From the NCBI RefSeq assembly GCF_003402535.2, contig NZ_AP025170.1, positions 248,001-312,000 on the forward strand: a stretch of DNA of 64,000 nucleotides, given 5' to 3'. The stretch is from Cupriavidus sp. P-10 (GTDB lineage: Bacteria; Pseudomonadota; Gammaproteobacteria; Burkholderiales; Burkholderiaceae). Positions 7,904 to 16,427 of this stretch are shown piece by piece. Position 1 is the stretch's first letter, and every line of letters starts with the position of its first letter. A program made the position numbers and the translations under genes. The notes beneath the pieces were generated by a model that was not told where the DNA came from, ran no database searches, and saw only the letters and a program-made list of their open reading frames with translations.

Positions 7904-8617
7904 TCAGGGCTGCAGCGGGTCGAGCGAGTAGCCCATGCCGCGATGCGTGCGGATACGCTCGGCGCCTTCACCTTCCGGCGTGGCGTCGCGCAGCTTGGCG
8001 CGCAGCGTCTTGATATGGGTGTCGACGGTGCGGTCGCTGGTGTCGAGCGCATCCTGCCAGACCAGTTCCATCAGCTGCGCACGGGTGTAGATGCGGCCTG
8101 GGTGCGCCACCAGCAGTGCCAGCAGCAGGTACTCGTAGCGGGTCAGGTCGAGCCAGCGGCCGCGATAGGCCAGGCGTGCGCCGTCCTTGTCGTGGGTGAA
8201 GGCGGCATCGCCAGAAGGCTGGGCAGTGGGGGCGCCGCCGCCGCGCGCCCGGCGCAGGATGGCGCGCACGCGTGCGGCCAACTCGCGCGGCGAGAACGGC
8301 TTGACCACGTAGTCGTCGGCGCCGATCTCCAGCCCGACGATACGGTCGATCTCTTCATGGCGCGCGGTCAGGAAGATCACCGGTGCATCGCAGAAGGTGC
8401 GCAGCGTGCGGCAGACCTCGAAGCCGTTCGCATCGGGCAGGCCCACGTCCAGGATCACCAGGTCGGCCGGATCGGCGCGCATCCGCGCCAGCGCGGCGCT
8501 GCCCAGGGTGCAGTGCTGCGCCTGCATGCCGTCGGTGCGCAGGGCGTAGAGGATGGTATCGGCGATGGCTTGCTCGTCTTCCACCACCAGGATGCGTGGT
8601 TGTTCCATGCCCGGCAT
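7904..8617 (-). CDS. creB: Response regulator CreB (OmpR family)
   Basis: DNA-binding response regulator, 237 residues (234 from the alternative ATG at 8608). The receiver domain begins RILVVEDEQAIADTI, with phospho-acceptor Asp in LVILDVGLPDANGFEV (residue 54 counted from MEQPRI), a conserved Thr in VIFLTARHEE and Lys in YVVKPFSPREL. A winged-helix OmpR/PhoB output domain follows, ending in RTVDTHIKTLRAKL and RIRTHRGMGYSL. The very long upstream open frame overlaps the FAD oxidoreductase gene and is a shadow. It is 11 bp downstream of that gene and 9 bp upstream of creC. Confidence 0.9.
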   Translation of the reverse strand: MPGMEQPRILVVEDEQAIADTILYALRTDGMQAQHCTLGSAALARMRADPADLVILDVGLPDANGFEVCRTLRTFCDAPVIFLTARHEEIDRIVGLEIGADDYVVKPFSPRELAARVRAILRRARGGGAPTAQPSGDAAFTHDKDGARLAYRGRWLDLTRYEYLLLALLVAHPGRIYTRAQLMELVWQDALDTSDRTVDTHIKTLRAKLRDATPEGEGAERIRTHRGMGYSLDPLQP

Positions 8618-8628
8618 TCTATTCCACG

Positions 8629-9756
8629 TCACAAGCTGGGCACCGTGCGCGGCGGCGGCGCGGCCTGGTCGCCGCGGCGCTTGTGGAAGTAGATCTGCTC
8701 GGCGGCCCAGCGCAGCGGCGGCGAGTACAGCAGCAGGTCGAAGGGCCAGTCGCACTGGAAGCGGTCGAACATCCAGCGCAGCGCGCGCTTGCCGCGAAAG
8801 CGCGGCGCGCTGGCGGTGGCCACGGCTTCCGGCGCCGGGCCGTTGTGCAGCAGGTGTTCGGCGATGGCGTTGCCGACTGATTCGCCATGGGCAAAGGCGT
8901 AGTGGATGCCGCCCGCGGTCAGCGGGGAGACGATGCCGGCGGCATCCCCGGTCAGGATCACGCCGTCGCGCGCGAGCGGCATGGCGGGGCCGCCGCATGG
9001 GATCAGCCCGGCGCGCGTGGCGGCGGGCTGCGTCAGTTCGGGCAGGCCGGCGCGGGTGCGTACATGGGCGAGCAGGCCATCGAGATCCGGTGCGCGGCCG
9101 TGGCGCGGCAGGTAGCGCAGTGCCAGGCCGGCCTGGACTCCGGTGGGATTCTGTGCGATCCAGCCTATGTAGCCGGGCGCGAAGCGGCGGGTGATGAAGC
9201 AATGGAGCATGGCGGGGTCTGGCAGGGATAGCCCGGGGAATTCGTATTCGATGCCATACAGGAAATTGTGTGTGCGGCCGAGACCTGCGCATTGCGCCAC
9301 GCGCGATTTGGCGCCGTCGGCGCCGATCAGGTAGCGGGTGGTGCCGACGCCGGTTACGTGCCAGCCGCCGTGGCGTGGGATTGCGCGGATGAACGACTGG
9401 CCCAGGCGCAGCGTGGCCCCGTGGCGCACCAGCTCGTTGGCTAGCCAGCGCATCAGATTGGGTGTGTCGGTGGTGTGGAAGTAGTAGCCTGGGGCGGCCA
9501 GGTCGAGGCTGCGTAGGCGTGGTGAATAGAGTCGCACGCGTTCGACGCGGTGTACGCAATCGGCGGGGGCGCGGCCCAGCCAGGTTTGTTCGATGGCTTC
9601 CTTGACCAGGATGCCGGTGGTATGGAGTTTTTCGCCGGGGTCGGTCTTGCGTTCGAGGACCAGGACGCGCAGGCCGGCGCGGGCGGCGGCCAGGGCGCAG
9701 GCCGCGCCGGCGAAGCTGGCGCCGGATACTACGAGGTCATAGTCGAAGTTGGGCAT
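8629..9756 (-). CDS. Geranylgeranyl-reductase-like FAD-dependent oxidoreductase
   Basis: A 375-residue single-domain flavoprotein of the geranylgeranyl reductase / p-hydroxybenzoate hydroxylase superfamily. FAD-binding elements are the N-terminal VVSGASFAGAACALAAARAGLRVLVLE, the mid-chain YLIGADGAKSRVA and the ribityl-binding GVILTGDAAGIVSPLTAGGIHYAF (about 283-306). The first glycine motif is GxxxxG with Ser-Phe in the middle rather than the commonest GGGPAG form. It heads a tight operon with creB and creC (11 bp gap), an unusual partner for that system. Possible roles include reduction of isoprenoid chains or hydroxylation of a small molecule; the substrate cannot be told from the sequence. 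Confidence 0.82.
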   Translation of the reverse strand: MPNFDYDLVVSGASFAGAACALAAARAGLRVLVLERKTDPGEKLHTTGILVKEAIEQTWLGRAPADCVHRVERVRLYSPRLRSLDLAAPGYYFHTTDTPNLMRWLANELVRHGATLRLGQSFIRAIPRHGGWHVTGVGTTRYLIGADGAKSRVAQCAGLGRTHNFLYGIEYEFPGLSLPDPAMLHCFITRRFAPGYIGWIAQNPTGVQAGLALRYLPRHGRAPDLDGLLAHVRTRAGLPELTQPAATRAGLIPCGGPAMPLARDGVILTGDAAGIVSPLTAGGIHYAFAHGESVGNAIAEHLLHNGPAPEAVATASAPRFRGKRALRWMFDRFQCDWPFDLLLYSPPLRWAAEQIYFHKRRGDQAAPPPRTVPSL

Positions 9757-9865
9757 TTGGAGTTGCTTCTTGGTGAAGGGCTCTCCAGTGTCGTTTTGTT
9801 CGGTGAGGGGAATGTGGGGTGGTTGTGAAGTTGCGGGTGGTGTTTGCGGCTGGGGGGCGCTGTTT

Positions 9866-10580
9866 GTGACATGCTGTCGGCCGTTGAACCGCCTGGTTCC
9901 GCCCTGCTGGGCGGGTCACTTTTTGTCCGAGCGACAAAAAGTAACCAAAAAACGCGTCGCCTGAGCGGCTGGCTATCAATTTGGCGGTGTGGGTGGTTCG
10001 GGCGGTGGTGATTTCCGTTCGATGTGGCAAGTGGTTCGAACCTGCTACGCCAGGTGAGTTTGGGATAGTGGCTAAGTCGCCCCACTATTGGACGATCCCC
10101 ATGCCGGGCGTAGGCCGCCTGCTGCCGGCATCAACATAGGAACGCCTTCGGCTGCGCTGCGCGCCGGCAGTACCCGGGATTTAGGCTCTGGCACAGAGTG
10201 CGTCGCTGCGCTCGCACCGCGTCGTGAAAGACGCCGGGCCCGAAGCGCGGCGAGGATGTGGGCGGCAGCCCCTGCCGTTTGGGCCGGCGCGCAGCGCAGC
10301 CGAAGGCGTTCCTACCATGCCGCTAGCAGCAGGGGCCACCCACAGCTCCGGGCTCGTTCAAACATCGCGTCAATCCCAAACCACCGTGGCGCACTACGGC
10401 GTCAGGCAGTCCTGGTCTGCAACGAAGCAAAGCCCCGTACGAAAGCCGTAGCCCACTACGATAAGAGTGACCGCCCGCAGGGCCATAAACGCGCTTTTTG
10501 GTTACTTTTTGTCGCTCGGACAAAAAGTGACCCGCCCAGGAGGGCGGAACCAGGCGGTTCAAAAGCCGACAGCATGTCAC
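9866..10580. repeat. Composite of nested inverted repeats (outer 91-bp arms, inner 32-bp arms), no convincing gene
   Basis: The 1-kb gap between the FAD gene and dctD holds no convincing coding region. Its outer arms, 9866-9956 and 10490-10580, are about 91 bp each and nearly identical in inverted orientation. Each carries GCGGGTCACTTTTTGTCC and a hairpin built on TTTTTGTC/GACAAAAA. An inner perfect 32-bp inverted repeat occupies 10137-10168 and 10283-10314. Short open frames reading AFWLLFVARTKSDPP arise from the arms and match a sequence type I recognise as commonly over-annotated in Burkholderiales genomes. No transposase, target duplication or tRNA is seen. Confidence 0.85.
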
Positions 10581-10773
10581 CAATAGCAACGGCAGCAGGT
10601 GGCCGAATCAAAGCCCACAAAAAAACGCCCCGCGACACCGCGGGGCCATCAACTACCACGAAGATTGATACAACCGGCAGGGCACCTGCCAATGCCACAA
10701 CCGCACGCAAAGAATAGAAAACCAATGTGACGCCCACATGGCAACAAGGTGAACGACCAATGACAGTCAAAAA

Positions 10774-12111
10774 TCAAAGCCCATACCGCTTGATCTTGTC
10801 ATACAGCGTAGCCTTGCCAACCTGCAGCAAATCAGCCGCCTGACTGACAGCGCCACCCGTCCGCGCCAGCGCATCGGCAATCACCGCCCGCTCATACCGC
10901 TCCATCCGCTCCCGCAGCGGCGCGGTCTCGTCTGAAGCCGCGGCATGCCCGCCAGCCTGCCCACCCTCAGGCACCCCCAGCACCAGCCGGTCAGCGGCAT
11001 TGCGCAACTCCCGCACATTCCCCGGCCAAGGCCGCTGCTGCAACCCCTGCCGCTGCGCCTCCGACAGAATCGGCGCCGGCCGCTGGTAACGCACTGCTGC
11101 CACCAGCATGAAATGCTCGAACAACGCCACGATATCCTCGCGCCGCTCCCGCAAGGGCGGCAGCGCGATCGTGACCACGTTCAGCCGGTAATAGAGGTCC
11201 TCACGAAAGGAACCCTGCGCCACCAGCGCATCCATATCACCCTTGGCCGCCGCCACGATCCGCACATCGATCTTCACCGACGCATTCGACCCCAGCCGCT
11301 CCAGCGTCCCCTCCTGCAGCACCCGCAACAGCTTGACCTGCAGCGCCAGCGGCATGCTCTCGATCTCATCGAGAAAAAGCGTCCCGCCCGAAGCATGCTC
11401 CAGCTTGCCGATACGTCGCTTGCCCGCGCCGGTAAATGCGCCGGCCTCATGCCCGAACATCTCGCTCTCGAAGATCGCCTCAGGCACCGCCCCGCAGTTC
11501 AGCGCGATAAACGGACCGTCGGCGCGACCGGACAACGCGTGCAGGCTGCGCGCCACCAACTCCTTGCCGCTGCCAGTCTCCCCGTTGATCATCACCGGCA
11601 CGTCTGTCGGGGCCACGTTGGCAACTAATGCCCGCACCTGCTCAATTGCCGGCGAACGCCCGATGATCCGCGTTCCCGCTGCCGGACCAGCCAGCTCACG
11701 CCGCAATGCCTGGTTCTCCAGCTCGAGCGCACGCCGCTCGAGCGCCCGGCGCACGGTGTCCGTCAGCCGGTCGGCGCCAAAGGGCTTCTCGATAAAGTCA
11801 TAGGCGCCTTCGCGCATCGCCTGCACGGCCATCGTGATATCGCCGTGGCCGGTCACCAGCACCACCGGCACGCCCGGCGCGCCGTTGCGGCAATGGTGCA
11901 GCAGGTCCAGGCCGCTGGCACCGGGCAGGCGCACGTCGGTCACCAGCACGCCAGGAAAGCCCGCATGCAGATGCGGAATCGCGGCTTCAGCCGATGGCAG
12001 CGCCAGCACGGTAAAGCCCGCCAGCTCCAGGCTTTGCGCGGTAGCCTGCCGCACCAGCGGCTCGTCTTCGACAAACAGGACACGGAGACCGTCTTGCATG
12101 GCAATGCTCAT
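10774..12111 (-). CDS. dctD: Sigma-54-dependent response regulator DctD
   Basis: Transcriptional activator of C4-dicarboxylate uptake, 445 residues. Domains: receiver (about 8-125) with phospho-acceptor Asp59 in LVTDVRLPGASG and Lys in FIEKPFG; AAA+ sigma-54 interaction domain (about 148-370) with Walker A GETGSGKE, the sigma-54 contact loop GAFTGA, Walker B GTLFLDEIE and arginine-rich RPWPGNVREL; and a C-terminal Fis-type helix-turn-helix (GGAVSQAADLLQVGKATLYDKIKRY). Its ATG overlaps the dctB stop by 4 bp (ATGA), so translation is probably coupled. The intact GAFTGA loop fits the sigma-54 promoter seen ahead of dctA. Confidence 0.94.
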   Translation of the reverse strand: MSIAMQDGLRVLFVEDEPLVRQATAQSLELAGFTVLALPSAEAAIPHLHAGFPGVLVTDVRLPGASGLDLLHHCRNGAPGVPVVLVTGHGDITMAVQAMREGAYDFIEKPFGADRLTDTVRRALERRALELENQALRRELAGPAAGTRIIGRSPAIEQVRALVANVAPTDVPVMINGETGSGKELVARSLHALSGRADGPFIALNCGAVPEAIFESEMFGHEAGAFTGAGKRRIGKLEHASGGTLFLDEIESMPLALQVKLLRVLQEGTLERLGSNASVKIDVRIVAAAKGDMDALVAQGSFREDLYYRLNVVTIALPPLRERREDIVALFEHFMLVAAVRYQRPAPILSEAQRQGLQQRPWPGNVRELRNAADRLVLGVPEGGQAGGHAAASDETAPLRERMERYERAVIADALARTGGAVSQAADLLQVGKATLYDKIKRYGL

Positions 12112-14141
12112 TGAGGTGTGGATACCGGCAACGCGGCTTCGCTGGCCGGCGCGCGCGCCAGCACCAGCGTGAACTGCGCGCCGCCGCCGGGCACGTTGGC
12201 CACGCTGAGCTGGCCGCCGAACTCGCGCACGATCGACGACGAGATCGCCAGCCCCAGCCCCAGGCCCTGCCCGGTTTCCTTGGTTGTGAAGAAGGGTTCG
12301 AACAGGCGCGGCAGCGCTTCCGGCGCAATGCCGGTGCCGTTGTCGCGCACGGCGAGGGTGACGGTGCCGCTGTTGGTGCCGCTGTTGGTGCCGCTGTTAG
12401 TGCCGGCATCGGCCTGCACCTCGATGTCGATGCGGCCTTGCGCCGGCGCCGCCGAGCCGATGGCATCGAGCGCATTGCCGATCAGGTTCAGCAGCACCTG
12501 TTCAAGCTTGAGTTCGTCGGCGCGTACGGACAGGCCGGGCTGTTCGTCGAGGCCGGCCACGCTGACCGTCACCGCACCCAGCCGCGGCGCCAGCAGCGCC
12601 AGCACGTGGTCCAGCGCGGTGCGCACCACCACCGGCCGCCGCACCGGGCGCGCCTTGCCGGCGAACAGCTTGAGCTGGCTGGTGATCTTGCCCATGCGCT
12701 CGGTCAGGTCGGCGATGGCCGTCAGGTTGCCTTCGGCGGCAGCAAGCTGGCCGCGTTCCAGCAGCACGCGCGTGTTGTCGGAGAAGGTGCGCAGCGCCGC
12801 CAGCGGCTGGTTCAGCTCATGCGTGATGCCGGCCGCCATCTGCCCCAGCGCGGCCAGCTTGCTGGCCTGCACCAGTTCGTCCTGCGCCGCGCGCAGCTCG
12901 CTCTCGGCGCGGGTGCGTACGGCGACCTGTTCTTCGAGCTTTTCGTTGATCGCCATCAGGTCGGCGGTGCGCGCTTCCACGCGGCGCTCCAGCTCGTCAT
13001 AGGCCGCTTCCAGCAGGCGGCGGCTGTACTGCATGTCGCGCGCGCGCTGGCGGCGCTGGCGCCAGTTGACCAGCAACAGGCACATGCAGGCATAGGCCAG
13101 CGCCGCCGCCACGGTGGCGTTGCGCGCATTGGCCAGCACCGGCTCCAGCGGAGCCATCACCTGCATGGTCCAGTCGGCCGGGCCCACGGTGCGGCCCAGT
13201 TCCAGGTAGCGGTCGGCGCGCCGGGTGCCGTCGGAGGTAAAGGTGGTAGGGGCCGAGGGCGACTCGTTGCGCACGCGTACCAGCCGCGCGTTGGCGCCCA
13301 GCGTGGTCTCGGCGAGCCAGCGCGTGACGAGCGAGTCCAGCGGCTCCAGCGGCAGCGGCGTGACGGCGCGGCCGTGGTACTGGCGCGTGTTTTCCATTTC
13401 GGCCTGGAGCGCCGGCGGCAGCGGTCGCAGCGTGCGGTACTGCCAGGCCTGCACCGACGACAGGAAGATCACGCCATGTTCGTCGCTGACCATCAGCGGC
13501 TCGGCACCGCTGCCGGCGCGCTGGAACCACTCCAGGTTGAGCTTGACCACGGTGACGCCGATGACCTTGCCGTTGGATTCCACCGGCTGCGCGATGTAGT
13601 AGCCCGGTTCGTCGCTGGTGATGCCGATGGCGTAGAAGCGGCCCATCTTGCCACCCGCGGCGATCTGGAAGTAGGGGCGGAAGCGGTAGTCGGTGCCGAC
13701 GAAGCTGCCGGGCAGGCCATGGTTGCTGGCGGCCAGCGCGATGCCGTTGGCGGCGATCACATAGGTGGCCGACGCATGCGCGCGCCGGTTGACCTCGGCC
13801 AGGTAGTGGTTGGCGGCGGCGACGCGTGCCGGGTCGTGGGGGGATTCGAGCAGCCCGCGCACGAAGGGGTGCAGCGACACCAGCGCGGGCAGGAATTCGT
13901 ATCGGTCGAGGGTGCTTTCAAGCGTGGCGGCGTAGCGGTCGGCACGCGTGGCGGTGCTCTGCTGCAGCGTGGCCAGGCCGCGCTGGAACGACACCAGCCA
14001 GGTCAGCCCGCACAACAGCAGCAGGCCCACCGTCAGGGCGATGGCAAAGCCCCACCACCGGCTGCTGCCGGTGTCCGGCGCATGCACCGCGCGGGTGGCG
14101 GCGGGATCATGCACGGCGAGGAAATCGTCGGAGTGTGGCAT
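12108..14141 (-). CDS. dctB: C4-dicarboxylate sensor histidine kinase DctB
   Basis: Inner-membrane sensor kinase, 677 residues from MPHSDDFLAVHD. Two transmembrane helices (about 30-54 and 340-358) flank a large periplasmic double-PAS sensor of the DctB type. A cytoplasmic coiled coil (RRLLEAAYDELERRVEARTADL) leads to the H-box MAAGITHELNQPLAALRTFS with His441, then HATPase_c with NLIGNALDAIG, DNGTGIAPEALPRLFEPFFTTK and GLGLGLAIS. An in-frame 12-bp triplication inserts TNSGTNSGTNSG between two predicted strands of the ATPase domain. The longer in-frame start at 14201 lacks a ribosome site; the chosen start is itself only weakly supported. The gene lies 100 bp after dctA and overlaps dctD. Confidence 0.92.
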   Translation of the reverse strand: MPHSDDFLAVHDPAATRAVHAPDTGSSRWWGFAIALTVGLLLLCGLTWLVSFQRGLATLQQSTATRADRYAATLESTLDRYEFLPALVSLHPFVRGLLESPHDPARVAAANHYLAEVNRRAHASATYVIAANGIALAASNHGLPGSFVGTDYRFRPYFQIAAGGKMGRFYAIGITSDEPGYYIAQPVESNGKVIGVTVVKLNLEWFQRAGSGAEPLMVSDEHGVIFLSSVQAWQYRTLRPLPPALQAEMENTRQYHGRAVTPLPLEPLDSLVTRWLAETTLGANARLVRVRNESPSAPTTFTSDGTRRADRYLELGRTVGPADWTMQVMAPLEPVLANARNATVAAALAYACMCLLLVNWRQRRQRARDMQYSRRLLEAAYDELERRVEARTADLMAINEKLEEQVAVRTRAESELRAAQDELVQASKLAALGQMAAGITHELNQPLAALRTFSDNTRVLLERGQLAAAEGNLTAIADLTERMGKITSQLKLFAGKARPVRRPVVVRTALDHVLALLAPRLGAVTVSVAGLDEQPGLSVRADELKLEQVLLNLIGNALDAIGSAAPAQGRIDIEVQADAGTNSGTNSGTNSGTVTLAVRDNGTGIAPEALPRLFEPFFTTKETGQGLGLGLAISSSIVREFGGQLSVANVPGGGAQFTLVLARAPASEAALPVSTPQ
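12363..12398. repeat. Three perfect 12-bp tandem repeats inside dctB
   Basis: GGTGCCGCTGTT occurs three times head to tail, with a diverged fourth partial copy. It encodes a Thr-Asn-Ser-Gly repeat in the kinase ATPase domain. The unit is a multiple of three, so copy number can change without a frameshift. Confidence 0.9.
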
Positions 14142-14241
14142 CGGCGCGCGCAAGGGCTGTCGCGCCGATGATACCCGCTGGCGGGCGGCCGGGGCAGCCA
14201 CCTACGCGGCCACCCACGCAGCCCCCCGCGCAGCGGTGCAC

Positions 14242-15537
14242 TTAGCGGGCGCCCTGGCCGGCCTCGGCAAGCTCGTCGGCAACGCCGCCGCCCTCCAGCA
14301 CCTGCGCCAGGCGCTTGCGGTCCAGCTCGCGTTCCCAGGCAGACACCACCACCGTGGCCACGCCGTTGCCGATGATGTTGGTCAGCGCGCGGCACTCGCT
14401 CATGAAGCGGTCGATGCCCAGGATCAGCACCATGCCCGCCACCGGGATGGTCGGCACCACGGCCAGCGTCGCCGCCAGCGTGATGAAGCCCGAGCCGGTC
14501 ACGCCGCTGGCGCCCTTGGAGGTGATCATCGCCACCGCCAGGATGGTCAGCTGCTGCATCCACGTCAGTTCGATGCCCGTGGCCTGCGCGATGAAGATCA
14601 CCGCCATCGTCATGTAGATGTTGGTGCCGTCCAGGTTGAACGAATAGCCGGTAGGCACCACCAGGCCCACCACCGACTTGGAGCAGCCCAGGTTCTCCAG
14701 CTTCTCCATCATGTGCGGCAGCGCGGCTTCCGACGAGCTGGTGCCCAGCACGATCAGCAGTTCTTCCTTGATGTACGAGATAAAGCGCACGATGCTGAAG
14801 CCGGTCATGCGCGCGATCGTGCCCAGCACCACCAGCACGAAGATGATGGCCGTGAAGTAGAAGGTGCCGATCAGCTTGAGCAGGGGCACCAGCGAGCCCA
14901 GGCCGTACTTGCCGATGGTGAACGCCATCGCACCGAAGGCGCCGATCGGGGCCACCTTGGTGATCACGTGGACGATGTGGAAGAACACCTTGGAGACCTG
15001 CTCGATCAGCTGCACCACGAAGCGGGCGCGTTCGCCGAGCGTGGCCAGCGCGGCGCCGAAGAACAGCGACACCAGCAGGATCTGCAGGATGTCGCCGTTG
15101 GCGAAGGCGCTGAAGACCGTCTCCGGGATGATGTGCATGAAGAACTCGACCGTGCTCTGGCCGTGTGCCTTCGACACGTATTGCGCGATCGCCTTGGTGT
15201 CCAGCGTCGACGGGTCGATATTGAAGCCCACGCCCGGCTTGAGCAGGTGCGCGGCGCCCAGGCCGATCAGCAGCGCGAAAGTCGACACCACTTCAAAGTA
15301 GAGCAGCGCCTTGCCGCCGACGCGGCCGACCTTCTTCATGTCGCTCATGCCGGCCATGCCGGTCACCACGGTACAGAAGATGATCGGGCCGATGATCATC
15401 TTGATCAGCTTGATGAAGCCATCGCCCAGCGGCTTCATGGCCACGCCCGTATCGGGCCAGTAATGGCCCAGCAGGATGCCGACCAGGATGGCGAACAGCA
15501 CCTGCACGTACAGGATCTTGTAGAAGGGTTTCTTCAT
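14242..15537 (-). CDS. dctA: C4-dicarboxylate:cation symporter DctA
   Basis: Inner-membrane transporter of the DAACS/glutamate transporter family importing succinate, fumarate and malate, 431 residues. The start [20 protein letters not shown] has GAGGA 7 bp upstream; the in-frame extension to 15630 spans the sigma-54 promoter and is not coding. Family signatures are the serine-rich reentrant loop [34 protein letters not shown] and [20 protein letters not shown]. It is the first gene of dctA-dctB-dctD, so the transporter and its two-component control are encoded together, as expected for a DctBD-regulated system. Confidence 0.95.
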   Translation of the reverse strand: MKKPFYKILYVQVLFAILVGILLGHYWPDTGVAMKPLGDGFIKLIKMIIGPIIFCTVVTGMAGMSDMKKVGRVGGKALLYFEVVSTFALLIGLGAAHLLKPGVGFNIDPSTLDTKAIAQYVSKAHGQSTVEFFMHIIPETVFSAFANGDILQILLVSLFFGAALATLGERARFVVQLIEQVSKVFFHIVHVITKVAPIGAFGAMAFTIGKYGLGSLVPLLKLIGTFYFTAIIFVLVVLGTIARMTGFSIVRFISYIKEELLIVLGTSSSEAALPHMMEKLENLGCSKSVVGLVVPTGYSFNLDGTNIYMTMAVIFIAQATGIELTWMQQLTILAVAMITSKGASGVTGSGFITLAATLAVVPTIPVAGMVLILGIDRFMSECRALTNIIGNGVATVVVSAWERELDRKRLAQVLEGGGVADELAEAGQGAR

Positions 15538-15625
15538 GGTGTCGTCCTCGGTGTTGACCGTACCCGGGGCGATGGCGCCGCGGGCGCGCGCCGTCACGGT
15601 TGCGGCGCGTTCAGGGACGGGAATT

Positions 15626-15641
15626 TGCAACCGGCATGCCA
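15626..15641 (-). promoter_or_regulatory. Sigma-54 (-24/-12) promoter of dctA
   Basis: On the minus strand the sequence is TGGCAT-N5-TTGCA, matching TGGCAC-N5-TTGCW with GG and GC 12 bp apart. Predicted transcription start is near 15615, giving a leader of about 78 nt to the dctA ATG. The neighbouring sigma-54 activator DctD supports the assignment. Confidence 0.82.
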
Positions 15642-15710
15642 GTCCAAACGGTATTGCTAACTGATTGATTCACAAGGAAACGCGGGCTTTGCCGGGGCGC
15701 GCGGCTTCCG

Positions 15711-15758
15711 GGATTCCGGAAATCCGGACGCCGTGCCTCCGGGGATTCGGAATGCCGG
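15711..15758. promoter_or_regulatory. Candidate DctD upstream activating sites
   Basis: Two imperfect palindromes, GGATTCCGGAAATCC at 15711-15725 and CCGGGGATTCGGAATGCCGG at 15739-15758, lie about 100 and 134 bp upstream of the predicted dctA start site, the distance usual for paired sigma-54 enhancer sites. The assignment to DctD is inferred from position and symmetry. The rest of the gap between dctA and the ferredoxin gene shows only a TATAAT-like -10 at 15860-15865 facing right. Confidence 0.4.
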
Positions 15759-15932
15759 AGCCGGCCCAGGTGGCTGAGGCGCCACCTGGACCGTGGGCAA
15801 GCGGTGGTCAATGGCATGGCGCGGGTGCCGGAAGGCGCGGGCGGGCCGCCATGACGCCGTATAATTCCGAGCTTCCGTTCAATGTCCTGCGGCCATGCCG
15901 CCGCGCGGGCGCCCTCCTTGTCACCGCATCGC

Positions 15933-16253
15933 ATGAGCAGCTACTACCAGCACCACGTCTTCTTTTGCCTGAACCAGCGCGAGGCCGGCGAGAACTGCTG
16001 CGCCAACCACAACGCCAAGGCCATGCAGGAATACGCCAAGAAGCGCTGCAAGGAACTCGGCATCGCCGGCGGCGAAGGCCGCGTGCGCATCAACAAGGCG
16101 GGCTGCCTGAACCGGTGTGAACTCGGACCGGTGCTGGTGGTCTACCCCGAGGCAATTTGGTACACCTTTGTGGACGAGCACGACATCGATGAAATCATCG
16201 ACAGCCACCTGCTCAACGGCAAGCCGGTCGAGCGGCTGATGGTGGACCGCTGA
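15933..16253 (+). CDS. Thioredoxin-like [2Fe-2S] ferredoxin domain protein
   Basis: A 106-residue soluble protein of the thioredoxin-like [2Fe-2S] ferredoxin family. Candidate cluster ligands are Cys12 (VFFCLNQ), Cys22 or Cys23 (GENCCANH) and the pair Cys58/Cys62 in KAGCLNRCELGPVLVVYPE, the usual C-x3-C second half. Cys39 is an additional cysteine. The start MSSYYQHHVFFC is chosen because the family begins a few residues before the first ligand; the in-frame extension to 15882 is less likely. The gene precedes an alpha/beta hydrolase on the same strand at 174 bp. Likely a small redox carrier; partner unknown. Confidence 0.87.
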   Translation: MSSYYQHHVFFCLNQREAGENCCANHNAKAMQEYAKKRCKELGIAGGEGRVRINKAGCLNRCELGPVLVVYPEAIWYTFVDEHDIDEIIDSHLLNGKPVERLMVDR

Positions 16254-16427
16254 ACGAGAACGAACCCGCGGCGCCGCCGATGACGCAGCGCCGATGCCAG
16301 ACACCGCCGCCCGCACGCCGGACGGTTTTTTCATTTTTTGCCCCGGGATTTCCGGGTCTTGAGCCAGCCGGCGTATCACCATCCTGAATCGCCATCCTGC
16401 ACGCCTCCTGATTGCCCTGACCGTCCT

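Noticed and set aside
7904..9559. A 551-codon frame covering creB and most of the flavoprotein gene
   Set aside because: Only its last 237 codons are creB; the earlier part is an out-of-frame shadow of the flavoprotein gene.
9866..10580. Insertion sequence
   Set aside because: Long inverted arms are present, but there is no transposase gene or target duplication and the ends are not typical IS ends.
10088..10717. 209-codon frame in the repeat region after the flavoprotein gene
   Set aside because: It reads through both inverted-repeat arms and gives low-complexity Arg/Ala-rich sequence, a known type of false gene.
15538..15630. N-terminal extension of DctA
   Set aside because: It spans the sigma-54 promoter and predicted start site, and the internal ATG has a good ribosome site.
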